Assembly (NCBI GenBank): GCA_963969595.1
Contig: OZ018413.1
Location: 16,791,711-16,855,710, forward strand
Length of the DNA stretch: 64,000 nt
DNA from: Neckera pumila
Lineage: Eukaryota; Streptophyta; Bryopsida; Hypnales; Neckeraceae
Direction: 5' to 3'
Position 1 is the stretch's first letter. Each line of letters begins with the position of its first letter. The position numbers and the translations under genes were made by a program. This document shows positions 25,483-37,716 of this stretch, one piece after another. The notes under the pieces were generated by a model, which saw nothing but the letters and a program-made list of their open reading frames with translations, ran no database searches and was not told the origin of the DNA.

Positions 25483-28400
25483 ATGGCGGCCATGGTGGGA
25501 GCGCCGTCGCTGTGCACGGCAGGCGTGGCCACAGAGAAAGCCTCCATGGGCGCCTCCACGTCCTCCTTGACAGGGGAGAGAGTCCGCGTGCAAGCCCGGT
25601 CGGTCTGCGTTTGCCTTGGCAAGGGTCTACTCCAAGTGGTGAATGCTGCGCAGTGGGAAGGGAAAAGTTCTCAAGGAGAGAAGCCGTGGGACACCCAACG
25701 CGCTTCTTTGTTTTCCCCCACAGTGGGAAGTGCGACTGAAACGAGCGCTGTGGCGACGGACTTCGTGGTAGCGCAGAAGGACCGCAGAGGCTCGTTCGGA
25801 TACTCGCGTGGGACGGATAGCGAGGACGAGGACGAGAGTGATGGGGAGGACGACGACGGCGAGGTGATTCGCGTGGATAACGAGTCGGTGGACGATGCGG
25901 ATCAATTGGCGATTTCGCGATTGGGGATTCCGGACGCTGTGGTGGAGGCGCTGGCGAAGCGTGGAATCTCGCAGCTCTTCCCCATTCAGGTACCATTGCC
26001 TGGGCTAATAAATTTTTTTTTCTTGTGAGGGTGAGGGTTGCAATTTCAAAGTGCAGTGCGGGTCGAATTCGTAATTGTAAAGGAGAAGCGAATTGTTATT
26101 GCTACGCCGCCACTGTGATTAAGCTTGCGGAGGTGGTTCGTACATGAAATTAGGGTTATAATCATGTGCTCTGAAATCTCTCGAAGGACTCTTCACTTAG
26201 GTCGTTGGGAATGTAGAATTTTTAGCGATGAGGTAGAATTTTCAGTTATAGTAGGTCGACCCGTGCATTTAGGTGTGGAGGAATTTTATTTCAAGGCTCT
26301 GTTATAGGCAGGGAATATGAGTTTTGGTAGATGCTCAACATAGCTTTGAGCTTGTGAGGGTCTCCTTTTTGAGACGCTGTGATGTTGATTGTTTCAGAGG
26401 GCAGTTCTAGACCCAGCCATGAAGGGAAGGGATTTGATTGCGCGAGCCAAGACAGGGACTGGGAAGACTTTGGCGTTTGGAATTCCCATCATTAACAACA
26501 TTTTACGCGAGAACGAAGGAAATAGAACTGCAAGGTTTGATAATTATCTTCAGCTCGCTCGTTTGTTCAGAATTCTTTGACTGTTTAATTGGAAGTTCTA
26601 GTTGCTATTTCCGTTGTTTTGGAAGGGAGTGGATGACGCCATTCAAAGTTATGTTCAGGGTCATTGCTGCAAATCGTGTTACTGTAGCAGGGCACCGTGA
26701 ATTTTTGGATTGTAAACAGGATGAATACAGTTTCGGCTGTTAGCCTTTACTTTGCGTTCCATAATTTTTATGCTTATTGCATGGACAATGGAATGCAGGA
26801 AATTTGGTCGAGCACCTCGGGCTCTGGTTCTGGCTCCCACTCGAGAACTAGCGAAACAAGTGGAACGCGAGTTCATGGAGTCGGCGCCCATGTTGTCGAC
26901 GATATGCGTGTACGGAGGGGTGCCGATCTCCACACAACAGCGCCTGTTGACGAGGGGTGTCGATGTGGCCGTGGGAACTCCAGGTCGAATAATCGACCTC
27001 ATCAATAGGGGCTCCTTGCATTTGGAGGAAGTGCGGTTTCTGGTTCTGGACGAGGCTGATCAGATGTTGGCTGTGGGATTCGAAGAGGACGTGGAGCAGA
27101 TTCTGGAGCAGATGCCACAGCAACGGCAGAGCATGTTGTTCTCGGCCACCATGCCGACTTGGGTGAAGAAGCTGTCGCGGAAGTACTTGAAGGACGCGTT
27201 GACAATCGACTTGGTGAGGATCCTGCTGCTTGCATTCAGGGAAGATGCAGTTGAATGCGTCGATTTCACGCTATAACTGGAGACTTAAACTTTTGCAGTC
27301 GAAGTCTGGAGCTGATGTCTGTCTCTTGATGCAGGTGGGTGAGAGTGACGAGAAGCTAGCGGATCGCATCAAGCTGTTCGCTGTTACGACAGTTCCTCAA
27401 GCCAAGCGGTCCATTTTGCACGACTTGATAGCGGTATTTATTAATTGTGCTGTCCCTGAATATTTCTTGGTCCGATTTCAAAATTAGGTTGTGAAACTAT
27501 CTCGCGTCAAATATTGCAGATGGTTTCGACATTGTGCGCAAAGCACTGTTTTGTATCCTCTTGGTGGACTCAAGAGTGGAGGTTCGGACTGACGCAGGTT
27601 TATGGCAAAGGAGGCAAGACAATCGTGTTCACACAGACAAAGCGGGACGCGGATGATGTCTCCTCGGCTATGGGTCGCATATTGGGGTGTGAGGCGTTGC
27701 ATGGCGACATCACGCAGAGTCAGCGAGAGAAGACGTTGAACGCTTTCCGGGAAGGGAATTTCTCAGTGCTGGTGGCAACGGATGTTGCTGCGCGTGGTTT
27801 GGACATCCCCAACGTGGATCTGGTAAATAGTGGCAATCCCTTTTACTTGTGTGGTTGCAGCTTCTTGAGAGGACTGAAATGTACATTGCACGCGTGGGAT
27901 GACCCTCCTGTGATTGGAGCTTTTTGAGAGGACTGAATGGTACATTGCTCGTGTGCAGGTGATTCATTACGAAATTCCCAACGATCCCGAGACGTTTGTG
28001 CACCGGTCGGGGCGGACGGGGCGCGCTGGTAAAGAAGGGACAGCAATACTGATGTACTCCGACAGGCAAGTGCGAACAATGAGGCTCATCGAGCGAGACG
28101 TTGGGTGCAAGTTCACGAAAATTGGTCCGCCGAGGGTGGAAGACGTGTTGAAGGCGAGCAGCGAGAGCGCCACTGAGGTGATCAAGCGTGTGCATCCTGG
28201 AGTGGCCGAAGTGTTCTTGCCGACTGCGGAGGCACTCTTGGAGGATCAGGGTCCGGCTGCGTTTGCTGCTGCCCTGGCTCATCTGGCTGGGTTTACCCAG
28301 TTGCCCGCATCACGGTCGCTCATTACTCATGAAGAGGTATGCTCATATTTTGCTGTGCATCTATGCGGTTGTGAGCTTTCCGTTCGTGGCCTGGAGCTCT

Positions 28401-29920
28401 CCTTGGATAGGGTATTACCTTGCTGTGTCTTAGAGGATGAACATCTCGTCTCTCTCTTTTGTACGTGTAGGCCTGCATTCTTGGTGCATCTTTTGCATTA
28501 TAGAGTCCATTTTACTATAGGGACTGAGATTCCAGTAGTCTGTCTCCGGAGGGTTTGTATGAGTGGGCCTTCTTGAAGTACGAGCGTATGCTTTATTTCG
28601 AGCCCCAGCCGTTGTGTAAACTGGATGGGATGTATCTGCACGTTTATCCCTTGTAGTCGTGGGAGGTATCCATTTGGTCCGAGATCGTTGTTTTCCTGCA
28701 GGGAGGAGATTACTTTCAGTGCCTGAGCTCATTTCAGCAAATAATATGAAGGTTGACACGAATTCGTGTGGTGTTGTCTTTCGGCAGGGTTTTACGACAC
28801 TTCGTTTGGTGCGACCTAAGTCGTCTCGTCCCATGAGCCCCCGAGTAGTGATGGGGATCTTGGCAGACATCTGGCAGACGTCTGCCGACAGAGTGGGAAA
28901 GATAAAGATTGCGGACGATTTCAAGGCGGACAGTGCCGTGTTCGACTTACCGGAGGATTTGGCGAAGGAGCTTTTGACCAAGCCTACAGCTCAAGGAGAG
29001 GTCATCGAGATCTGCAAATCGGTATATGATTCTTCTTGTAAAATGTTCCTTCTTTGATCAGAACATGCTTAGCTTGAGTTTTTGATGTGTCTGACGCTTA
29101 CTGAGAATTCCTGGAATGTTGGCTACAAATAGAATGGCTTGTATCGACTATATTTTTGTTGTCTCTGAACCGAACGGGAGTAGGATTTGCGTTGTCAAAA
29201 GCTACATTTGAGGAAGTTTGAGTTGGACCGTCACTCGAAAGCGAGCTGTGTAACATGGACTGTGCCTCTCTCACAGCGTAGCTGCTTGTTTCGAAATGAG
29301 CAGTGGGAGCTGCCTGAGCTTCTGTGTGTGTGTCGTGTGTTGCAAACGAGTCATGTGCCTTTCTGGATAGCACGCTAACAGGAGTCACAATTGAATCGGG
29401 TGTGCAGCTTCCGAGGCTGGAAGAGGACGAATTTGGCGGATTAGGAAGAGGCGGAGACATGTATGGCCGATTCTCGAGGGGCGAAGGACGGGGAAGCTAT
29501 GGTGGAGGTCGTGGCGGTGGAAGAGGAAGCAGTGACCGCTACGGGGGAAGAGGAGGTGGAAGTGGCCGTTTCAGCAGCTCAAATGACCGTTTTAGTGGCT
29601 CAAATGACCGGTTCAGTGGCTCAAATGACCGATTCAGTGGCTCAAATGACCGATTCAGTGGCTCGAATGACCGATTCAGTGGGTCAAATGACCGGTTCAG
29701 TGGAAGAATGACCGGACGGAGTGGGTCAGGGCGTCCTGACGACTGGAGCAGGTCCAGTCCCGAGAGGTCGTCAAGCCCATGGCGGACCAGCTCTTCTGAC
29801 AGCGACCGCTTCAGCAGCAACAGCTTCACGAGCAGCGGCAGCAGGGGTGCATTCGGAGGGACATGCTTCATTTGCAATAAGCCTGGTCACCGTGCAAGCG
29901 ATTGCCCAGAGCGGCGGTAG
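25483..29920 (+). CDS. RH3: DEAD-box RNA helicase, RH3-like, probably plastid
   Basis: Eight exons: 25483-25989, 26398-26534, 26799-27213, 27335-27433, 27598-27822, 27959-28336, 28788-29021 and 29408-29920, giving 835 residues with all phases consistent. Motifs in order: Q-motif region ending LFPIQ (about 147-169), AKTGTGKT (186-193), PTRELA, TPGR, DEAD (299-302), SAT (330-332), [12 protein letters not shown], and [10 protein letters not shown] (476 on). A GUCT-type region follows ([10 protein letters not shown]), then a Gly/Arg/Ser-rich tail and a CX2CX4HX4C zinc knuckle (C818, C821, H826, C831). This is the RH3/Nu-GUCT plant subfamily, which in angiosperms supports group II intron splicing and 50S ribosome assembly in chloroplasts. 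The N-terminus is Ser/Thr/Ala-rich and fits a transit peptide; an acidic stretch follows. The tail holds six copies of a 7-residue repeat. Confidence 0.93.
27850..27958 (+). repeat. Direct repeat inside RH3 intron 5
   Basis: The phrase CTTGAGAGGACTGAAATG, then TACATTGCACGCGTG recurs about 60 bp later with few changes, ending at the intron's 3' splice site (GTGTGCAG at 27958). The second copy supplies part of the acceptor context. Confidence 0.7.
29570..29707 (+). repeat. Coding 21-bp minisatellite (FSGSNDR units)
   Basis: About six 21-bp units encode (S/G)SNDRFSG in the RH3 tail between the Gly/Arg-rich segment and the zinc knuckle. Units are in frame and nearly identical, with mostly silent changes (CGT/CGG/CGA for Arg), so the array is recent but its protein sequence is held. 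It probably adds a flexible, RNA-interacting linker. Confidence 0.9.
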
Positions 29921-30697
29921 ACATCCTTCAATGTCAACTAGGATTGTCACTGCCCTCTGTCACAGTTTCAACTTATACTTTTCTTCCCATTTGTGTACTA
30001 CAATTTTTTATACCTGAAAATTTTATTACATTTTTTTATTCTGTTTTTATATTCAGCGTCGCATGGACTCGTTCATATGGTTTGCACCGATTGGGAGGTG
30101 TATTGCTGTGGGGTATGGTTTTTATTGTTCTCTCTATCTCTTAGTGGAAAATATTTAAATGTCTAGACTAGATAATGCTCGAGGTATATTCGGATTATAC
30201 TGTACTTCTGCAAATTTAAGATGAACCATTGTCCACAGAATAACACGAGCGTATTCAGAATTCTCTACGACTAGAGAACTTTTTCACCGTCGAGTATAAT
30301 TACAACTCTATCCTCCGTAATACTCACGACAGAAAGCTTGTAGTCCTTCGTTCTTCGACGGAAATTTGCACAAATTTAGGAAGGATTTTGGCACACAATC
30401 AACACTTGTAGTTTTGAGCTCAATGTAAGTATGTTTAATCATCAAAGAGTGATGCATCTAGTTCACTTTGAGGTTAAACAACACTGAAAAGGTTGCTTAG
30501 GGACTATGATTATACACCATATAAAGTCCCATAAAATCCCCGTTCTGCACAAAACTGCGAATTTGACTTCGCATTTTTGGTATACTAAGATATGAAGTTG
30601 AACCCAAATATGATATCGTAGTCATCTAAAATAGTACTCCGTATCAAAACACAAAACACAAAAGTACACGCGAAAATACATGGAGACATTCTACGGG

Positions 30698-31886
30698 TTA
30701 AACCTGAGGATATTGAGCAGGTCGGCCATCAGTGCCAACTGAATCCGTCTTGACAGAAGGGTTCTCAACTACACCACTCTTGTTGACGTTCGCAATGACG
30801 CCTGGAACCTTTGCCTGTGCCTTTATGTATGGCAGCCTATCAAGCAAGAGGAACAGAAACGCTAAGATCGCAACTTGGACACCCCAAACCACATGCAATG
30901 CCTGCCATTTACAACATGAAATAAATACTTCCATGATAAAAGAATAAAATTGAGAGTAACTATTAAGTGCGCCACAAAATGACAAGCCTTCCTGTTGGAA
31001 CCCCACAGCGTAGGTGAAATTCAATGCTCACCTTCCTCTCTCCACCTACCGGCCAGCTTTCCACATACAAATCCAAGCCCTTGAAGATGTTAAACCATCC
31101 CAAGATGACTGCTGCCGTGCCAAACAGCCAGTGTACCGTAAACCACGCCGGCCTGACTGCAGCGCCCCTGTATATTAATCACATCACATTAATCAACGAC
31201 AAGAAAATAAATTTAGTCATTCACACATCAATTTGGAAGGAAAAACGCAGTAAAATTCATGAAGCAGCACTCAAGAAAATGGAAAATGAGAGGGAGACAT
31301 AAGCAGCGCGGGCTACCGTGGAGGTCTGATGACCGCCATCAGAGGCTGCAACCAAACCAAAACCATGATCGCAAGCCCCAACTTCACATGAGTATTGTCC
31401 CATGGACTAACACGGAACTTGTTGACAGCAATGGCGAATGCAATTGTGGAAAGGATCACTCCAGTAACCTGTCAACAACAAAAACAGTTGAGTACAACTG
31501 AAAATACATTGACAGACTGTTAATACTCTTGAAATCGAGAACCACATCGAAGGATGCGAATTGTTAGTACTTACCTGAACAGAGATATGAGCCAGAAACC
31601 ACTGTGAGAAGTAGTACTGTCCAAATCTTGAAGCGAAGACTCCAAGTGGGATGAAAACCCCAAATGCAAGCCACATGAGCCATCCGTGAGCTTGAAACCA
31701 GCCAATGGAAGAGGGGTTGCCCTCGTTGGGCTCCGGCAAATCTCCAGCACCAGAAGGTGCAGATGCATCTTGCGCGTTGGCAGCATTCATGACGCAACTC
31801 ATGAGAATTGCCACCAGCACAAAATCTCCAACCCGAAATTGTCCATTGGTGGCAGCAACTCGTCGTTTCACAAGCATTGCAACCAT
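30698..31886 (-). CDS. Cytochrome b561 domain-containing protein
   Basis: Four exons with consistent phase: 31886-31575, 31468-31317, 31167-31032 and 30901-30698, giving 267 residues. An N-terminal hydrophobic signal (about 19-38, ending in the likely cleavage site ANA-QD) precedes a short acidic linker and then about five membrane helices. Four histidines sit where b561 proteins bind two haems: H67 (QAHGW), H100 (FLAH), H131 (THVKLG) and H167 (VHW). No DOMON domain is present in these exons, which matches the small plant b561-only proteins. Such proteins move electrons across membranes, commonly from ascorbate; the substrate here is inferred. The gene is convergent with RH3, with about 780 bp between stop codons. 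The ATG was chosen because it opens the signal sequence; a further 5' exon cannot be excluded. Confidence 0.88.
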
Positions 31887-32679
31887 CTTCTCAAGCTCAA
31901 CGATCGATGCACTAGCTCAAACTTGTTAGGATGAACTCGATCAAGCTTAGAACTAGACTCGATTCAGTTCTATAAAACAAGGCACTAGCTGGTCGATCTT
32001 CAAGAACAAGAACAAGGACTCGATCTGCCGCAGTTGAGAAATTAAAGAAGGTGGGCTTACCCACAGAATTCCCAGATGACTGGAGCTGGGAAGAACTGAT
32101 CGAATGTGTGATAGCGTGTGACCCATTGTGGTGAACGGCTGAAATCGATATGATGTCCATGATCGTCGATGGTGAGCAAGATTAGGACTTTTCCGGACTC
32201 CCCAACACCAAGTATTTCCACCGATCGACGCCCCCAGCTGCCCCCCTTCCCAGATGAACCCGAAACCCGAAACCCTTTCCATGCGAGTGCCCATTCAGAA
32301 GCAGCCGCAGTTGCACAAGATAAATTAAGTTAAACGAGACAGTTGCAACCTGCAGCATGTTGCACAAGTTATCCGATACAGTGGAAAGGATCTCAAGGAA
32401 GACATCTCCGAAATCAGGAGAGTGGCGGTGATGCGTCAAAAAGTTGAATTGGGGTGACCCACTGCATGCACAGTACTCCGGACAAATCAAAGGATTTCAA
32501 ATGCATGACTACCGGTATTAATCACGTGAAACCGGACATGAATTTCGAAGAAATCAGACCGCTGATTTCGGCATTGCAATCGAGTTGTCGGTAGGCATAT
32601 CAGTTGCTACTTGCTGCTACAGGGAGCTTCAAAACCGTACGTTGCTGTGTTTCGAATTTGAAAGTTTGGGGAGTCACCA

Positions 32680-32836
32680 ACACAGGGAGAACGGGGAGGC
32701 GTTACCCTCCCCGGTATTTATGTCCACAGTGAAGCTTCACCCCCCCCTTACTTTCCGTTTAAAGAAAGTCAAGGGGGTGAAGTTTCACTGTGGAAATAAA
32801 CACCAGGGAGGGTAACGCCTCCCTGTTCTTCTTGTG
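32680..32836. mobile_element. Hairpin MITE, copy 1
   Basis: A nearly perfect inverted repeat: GGGGAGGCGTTACCCTCCC near the left pairs with GGGAGGGTAACGCCTCCC near the right. Inner arms TGAAGCTTCACCCCC and GGGGGTGAAGTTTCA also pair. About 157 bp, non-coding. The same family lies at 33303-33462. It sits upstream of the b561 gene's 5' end. Confidence 0.85.
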
Positions 32837-33302
32837 CAAATTGCGATCATGAATTGATTTTATTTGGACTATATTATGGATTTCTTACAACACCATTGAG
32901 CGGTCATTTAGGGGGCCTTAGTTGGTGATTTGGGCTGTGCCCCTCTTGACAAGTTGCAACAGAGCCATACCACATAGTCCCAGCGACAACAAACTAAAAA
33001 ATATAATCCATCTTTCCATGCACACCAAAATAAATAAAGTTTTCCAAAAAAAACCTTTTTTTCCAGAGAAAGAAAAGAAAATTCAAGATGAATGGACTGA
33101 CAATGGGTAAGCTTCAGTACAATCTGTTTTCAGTTTTCTACAACAGACCCTCCCTAAAGGTATGTGCACACCTGGACTTAGCAAGCGTTCTTTGCAGTGA
33201 TGGTAGGTAATTTATTTGGTGGGTGTTCAGACCATCATTCTTTTGTAACTGTCTAACCTACATGGCTACAGAGCTAGCAAGGATTATTAGAGTGGTGTTT
33301 AC

Positions 33303-33462
33303 CACAGAGAGATCAGGGAGGCGTTATCCCCCACCCCCGGTACAAATGTAGGGGTGTAACTTGATCCCCCAAAAAACTTTCTTAAAACAGAAAGTTGGGG
33401 GGGGGGCAAGTTACACCCCTACATTTGTACCAGGGGATAACACCTTCTTGATCTCCCTGTGT
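33303..33462. mobile_element. Hairpin MITE, copy 2
   Basis: The ends share CAGGGAGGCGTTA with copy 1. The arms TACAAATGTAGGGGTGTAAC and GTTACACCCCTACATTTGTA are perfect inverses around a G/C-rich loop. The middle arms are unrelated to copy 1, so only the terminal 30 bp or so define the family. Confidence 0.85.
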
Positions 33463-33789
33463 ACGAGACTTATGCATAACTTTCTAACATTGCATTTTGT
33501 GATTACATAAGTTAGAATTTTTCAACTTCATAGATTCTTGAGCACTAACAACGGTCTTTCATAGTGCAAGGAGATGTGGTAATTACATAGCACTACCAAA
33601 TGAATTTCATGAACTACCTCACTTGCACCAAAAGATATTCATTATTTGTTTTCTGAAATGTGGGGACAAGCTCTTTATATGCATATGGGGTGGTAGGAGG
33701 TAGAACAAACAATATGGAATATGTAAATTGGAATTTGTAGGAGCTCAACAGCTCGTAAATAAGTCAAAAATAGGAATTATATTTGAAAT

Positions 33790-34141
33790 AGAAATTCAGA
33801 CTTCATTTAAGCATAGTAGAATATATTTTCTTAAACCTTTGAACTAAATTTTTTTTGGGAAATCAAGTTAAAATTCATCTCCAAAACTCCATTTGATATT
33901 TCAAGCCTCCAATCAAAAGTTATGGACAAATTTCAGAGAGTTTGTTTGAAAATGTCCAAAAATATGTTCAAAAAAATGTCCCTTCCAACCCCTTTCTGAA
34001 ATTTGTTCATAACTTTTGATTAGAGTTTCTAAATATCAAATGGATTTTTGTAGATGAAGTCTAACTTGATTTCTCAACTTTTCTTAGTTCAAAGTTTTTA
34101 ACAAAATGTATTTTACTATGCCTAAATGAGGTCTAAATTTC
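33790..34141. mobile_element. About 350-bp foldback element, copy 1
   Basis: The two halves are inverted copies: GCATAGTA near 33811 pairs with TACTATGC near 34114, and TCCAATCAAAAGTTATG near 33909 with CATAACTTTTGATTAGA near 34008. The relative at 52224-52562 shares the ordered phrases. Non-coding. Confidence 0.8.
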
Positions 34142-34273
34142 TACTTCAAACATAATTCTTGCATTTTAACAATGAGCAATCAAAGCTCTCATTTTCACAT
34201 TATTCTATATCTTTTGGAGATTCAAGATGGAAAATTGATTTCTCTATAAAAAAAAAAGATGTCTGCACTCCTT

Positions 34274-34703
34274 CATTAGAGAAAATTTCAGGCCTTTGGA
34301 GGGCTGCTCTGGAGCCCTTTGAGGTACCCTGGAATTTTATTTTTTTTTGCTCAAAAATTTGTTTTTTCCCTATTTCCGCCCAATTGAAACTACAGCGGGA
34401 GTGGCGCAGGAATTTAGAATTCCAAATAAAAAATTATGAAAAAATTTAAAAAATTTAAAAATTAAATTTAAAAAAAAAGATTTAAAAAAAATTTAAAGTA
34501 GAAACTTAATCTAAAAAATATATTTTAAAAAAATATTTAAAAATTAAAATTTAAAAATTCTGCAAAATCTGACTACTCCGGCAATCAGTCATAGACTCTG
34601 ACTGCTTACCAAAAGCACTTTTCGAAGTTGACAGGTCGTGCAAGAAACAGCATGGCATGTCAACTTCGAACGGCCCTCCAAGGGGCTGAAATTTTCTCTA
34701 ATG
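34274..34703. mobile_element. CATTAG-family element, copy 1
   Basis: The left end CATTAGAGAAAATTTCAG ... GGAGGGC is inverted at the right end (GCCCTCC ... CTGAAATTTTCTCTAATG), about 30 bp with two or three mismatches. The interior is AT-rich and non-coding apart from a small inverted motif around CGAAGTTGAC. Relatives lie at 39122, 55702 and 62770. Confidence 0.8.
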
Positions 34704-34754
34704 CATTTCCACAATTTTCAATGAGACATTCTCTTTAATTTGCCATTAAACATT

Positions 34755-35500
34755 TTAACCCCTAAAGGACGAAACACTATTTTTTGGCAACATAGTGATT
34801 TTGGGCAGCTCACTACGAATGGAGTTTTTATTTTTTTTCTTTGAAAATTTTACACAACATGTGCCCAAGGAGTAGCTTTGAGGCCCAACAATTTTCATAG
34901 CTTTTGACTATACGGTTAAAAAGTTATTGCATGATATGTGATTTTCAGTGGTTAGCGGGCAGCCCAGGTAGCTCAAAAAACTTCTTTAAAAATGACTTGA
35001 AAAAAAAAAAAAATTTGAAATTGGTTCTTTAGATTTATCTAGAAGTGTGAAGCTTTGAATCATTCAATTTGGATCTATGAGTCAAAAGTTATGAGGATTT
35101 TAAGTTTGTGGGTAGGTATGGAGTCTTTCAAAACCATACCTACCCACAAACTTAAAATCCTCATAACTTTTGACTCATAGATCCAAATTGAATGATTCAA
35201 AGCTTCACACTTCTATATAGATCTAAAGAACCAATTTCAGATTTTTATTTTTTTTAAAAGTAATTTTTAAAGAAGTTTTTTGAGCTGCCCGGGCTACCCG
35301 CTGACCAATGAAAATCACATATCATGCAATAACTTTTTTATCATATAGTCAAAAGTTATGAAAATTATTGGGCCTTAAAGCTACTCCTTGGGCACATGTT
35401 TTGTGAAATTTTCAAAGAAAAAAACAAAAACTCCATCCATAGTGAGCTGCCCAAAATTGCTATGTTGCCAAAAAACAGTGTTTGGTCCTTTAGGGGTTAA
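34755..35500. mobile_element. TTAA foldback: two inverted A-type ends
   Basis: TTAA and CCCCTAAAGGAC at the left are mirrored by GTCCTTTAGGGG and TTAA at the right. Inversion continues through 367-bp arms (34755-35121 and 35134-35500) with a 12-bp loop. Each arm equals the A-half of the 0.92 kb TTAA elements at 53424 and 59174, so this is a head-to-head dimer of one terminus. No ORF. Confidence 0.9.
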
Positions 35501-35703
35501 ATGAAAAATGATGAAATGACATTGGTATTGAAGCTTATTTTATTCTCCATAATGTGTCTGAATTTTATGGATGAGGGCTTCGGAGAGAACATGTAGCCTT
35601 TGTAATGACTTTTGAATGTTATGCCCTAAGTGTGAACCACTCATAACTTAAGATGAACTTGAAATATTGAACGAATCCCACACCAATTTATTAAAATATT
35701 TCC

Positions 35704-36632
35704 TTAACCCCTAAAAGCCCATTGTCCCTTTGAGAGACAAATGCATTTTCGGGCAGGTACCTACAAGCTGAAATTTTCTACTGATTTTTTGAAACTTTTT
35801 TTGGAGGTAGAAAAGTTGATTAGCTTCGTGGGAATATAATTTTTTCACAAGTGGTGCCCAGGAACAAAAGTTATGACCAAATAAGATCAAAACAGGGGAC
35901 GAGGGGCAGCGTGGGCAGCAAAAAAATTTTGCACTTTCTTTTTTTTTAATATTTTTTTCTCATAGATTATATTTTTGTCTATCTAGAAAGCTTTGATTCA
36001 TTTCATTTAGATCTGTTATGAGAAAGTTATGGACATTCTTGTTTTTTGGGCAGTTAGAGCATCTTTTTGAAAAAAATTACTTGTAGGATTCATTCTTGAA
36101 TGCAATTTTTCAAATTTTTCAAATATTTTTTTTTGCGTGGTTTAGTTTACTTGCTAGAACAATCTCACCATTGGGATTAGTGCATTTTAGTTCCATCTAA
36201 ATATATGAATATTTTAGATTTTCCTTCTATCATTGTACCTACTTCTACTTAACAATTTTTTAATAATGAAAATTAAATTTTCTTAAAATCTTTTTTTTTT
36301 TAAAAGGTTTTCAATTCAGTTCTCCACTATAAAAATTTAAAGCTCAAAACTCTGTAGTGCAAAAATTTTAAGTTAAAAATGTTCAAAGTCAAAAAATCCA
36401 ATCCCACAATGTGATGAAAAACTTGTTTTTTTCACTTCAAATGTACATATCTTGCATTATGTGCGATCAAAAATTCTGAAATTTTTTCCATAATTCTCAT
36501 ACTAGTTAGGTGTAAGATCCTATGGTTAGATGTGCCAAAAAACATTTTTAATTTTTTTTCACTCTTTGCTAAAAAAATAGCAGTTTTGGGTGTTTTTTGG
36601 CAAAAAAAAGGCCTTGGGCCTTTAAGGGTTAA
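35704..36632. mobile_element. TTAA element copy (D-to-C orientation)
   Basis: It starts TTAA + CCCCTAAAAGCCC and ends GGGCCTTTAAGGG + TTAA. The interior is the inverse of the elements at 10990, 57859 and 61743 (phrases GGCAGGTACCTAC near the left, TTAGGTGTAAGATCC near the right). 929 bp, non-coding. Confidence 0.85.
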
Positions 36633-37459
36633 AACCCTGTAGCATTCCATCTTTGTTAGAGGTATTATGATTTTATGGCCATTGTTATCAAACTCTAAAT
36701 GTTCACATACCTTAAGTCCATAAGCAAATGAACCTCTATAAAGTAATCTTGTTAGACCGGTTCTGGATTTGTCCCCATAACAAAGGTTATAACTAAAAAT
36801 GACCCTTTGTAAACAAATAAACCTCCCTAATGTAATATTATCACATTGTGTCAAACTAGTCTGAGACCGGTTGGTTTAGAGAGGTTCTATTATACATGAC
36901 AAGGGTAAAGAAAACCAACCTATTGACAAGCAAAATGATTGGTTTGTCCTGTTGGCATTGTTGAAATTTATATAATATTTTTCTATATGAAGATATATGT
37001 GAGATATGGAGAGAGCAAATGAAATTTTAATCTTTTTGATAAAGTATGAATTTTTTATGCATTTTAGTAGTGTGTTGTCCAATTGGCACAAAAGTGTCTC
37101 TAGACTATGATCCCAAAACCAACAAAAAATTGTATCCACAATATTCATCTTACTCAAAGCAGTTGCAAAATTTCCTAACATGGTCACAATATGAAGGCCT
37201 AAAAAAGTCACTTCTTGTGATGAATTTACACTTAAAACATTAGTGAAAATCTCAAGCCCACTGGAAAGCCGCTTCATGAGAGGAAAAAGGAGTCTGAGTT
37301 GAAAATTTTGTACTTTAGAACAGAAAAGGGATAGTAATCCTTTATTTCCGCTGAGTTGGCATGCGAAAGTGCAGAGCAATGTGATTGGAGAATTATAATG
37401 ATACGGGCCATTCTAAATTGTTTCATATAGATTCTTGTGAAAAAATATTAGAAATGGAA
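36633..37459. other. Intergenic, no supported gene
   Basis: Open frames on both strands at 36876-37379 show no recognisable domain or compositional constraint. They are probably chance frames or decayed repeat sequence. Confidence 0.4.
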
Positions 37460-37716
37460 CTACACAAAATAGTAAAATTAGGTTGCCCCACACTAGTTTC
37501 TTGACAGTCCACACTATAGAAATATTCACTGCTTTTGTACAGTGAAGTAGTCAATTCAGAGCCATGTGTACATCTTAGAGTTGTGCACCAATTCAAAGGC
37601 TTGGTTCAGAGAGTGACATGTACCTCCATGTGGAACAAGCATTGATCCGTGAGATAATTTATCTCAGGTAAGGCAACCTAATTGACAAGGCAACCTAATT
37701 TCACTATTTTGTGTAG
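37460..37716. mobile_element. 257-bp MITE, AATTAGGTTGCC family
   Basis: Terminal inverted repeats of 28 bp with one mismatch: CTACACAAAATAGTAAAATT ... at the left, ... CACTATTTTGTGTAG at the right. The interior matches units of the 9981-10704 array (TTGGTTCAGAG, CCTCCATGTGG). Target duplication not evident. Confidence 0.88.

Noticed and set aside
29570..29707. Regular 21-bp repeats resembling a CRISPR array
   Set aside because: No spacers, in frame within a plant helicase exon, eukaryotic context.
29539..29877. Minus-strand ORF rich in Leu/Pro/Arg (RSFEPLN repeats)
   Set aside because: Antisense shadow of the RH3 tail minisatellite.
36876..37379. 167-codon minus-strand ORF
   Set aside because: No domain, AT-rich low-information translation, initiates at a non-ATG or chance codon, flanked by mobile elements.
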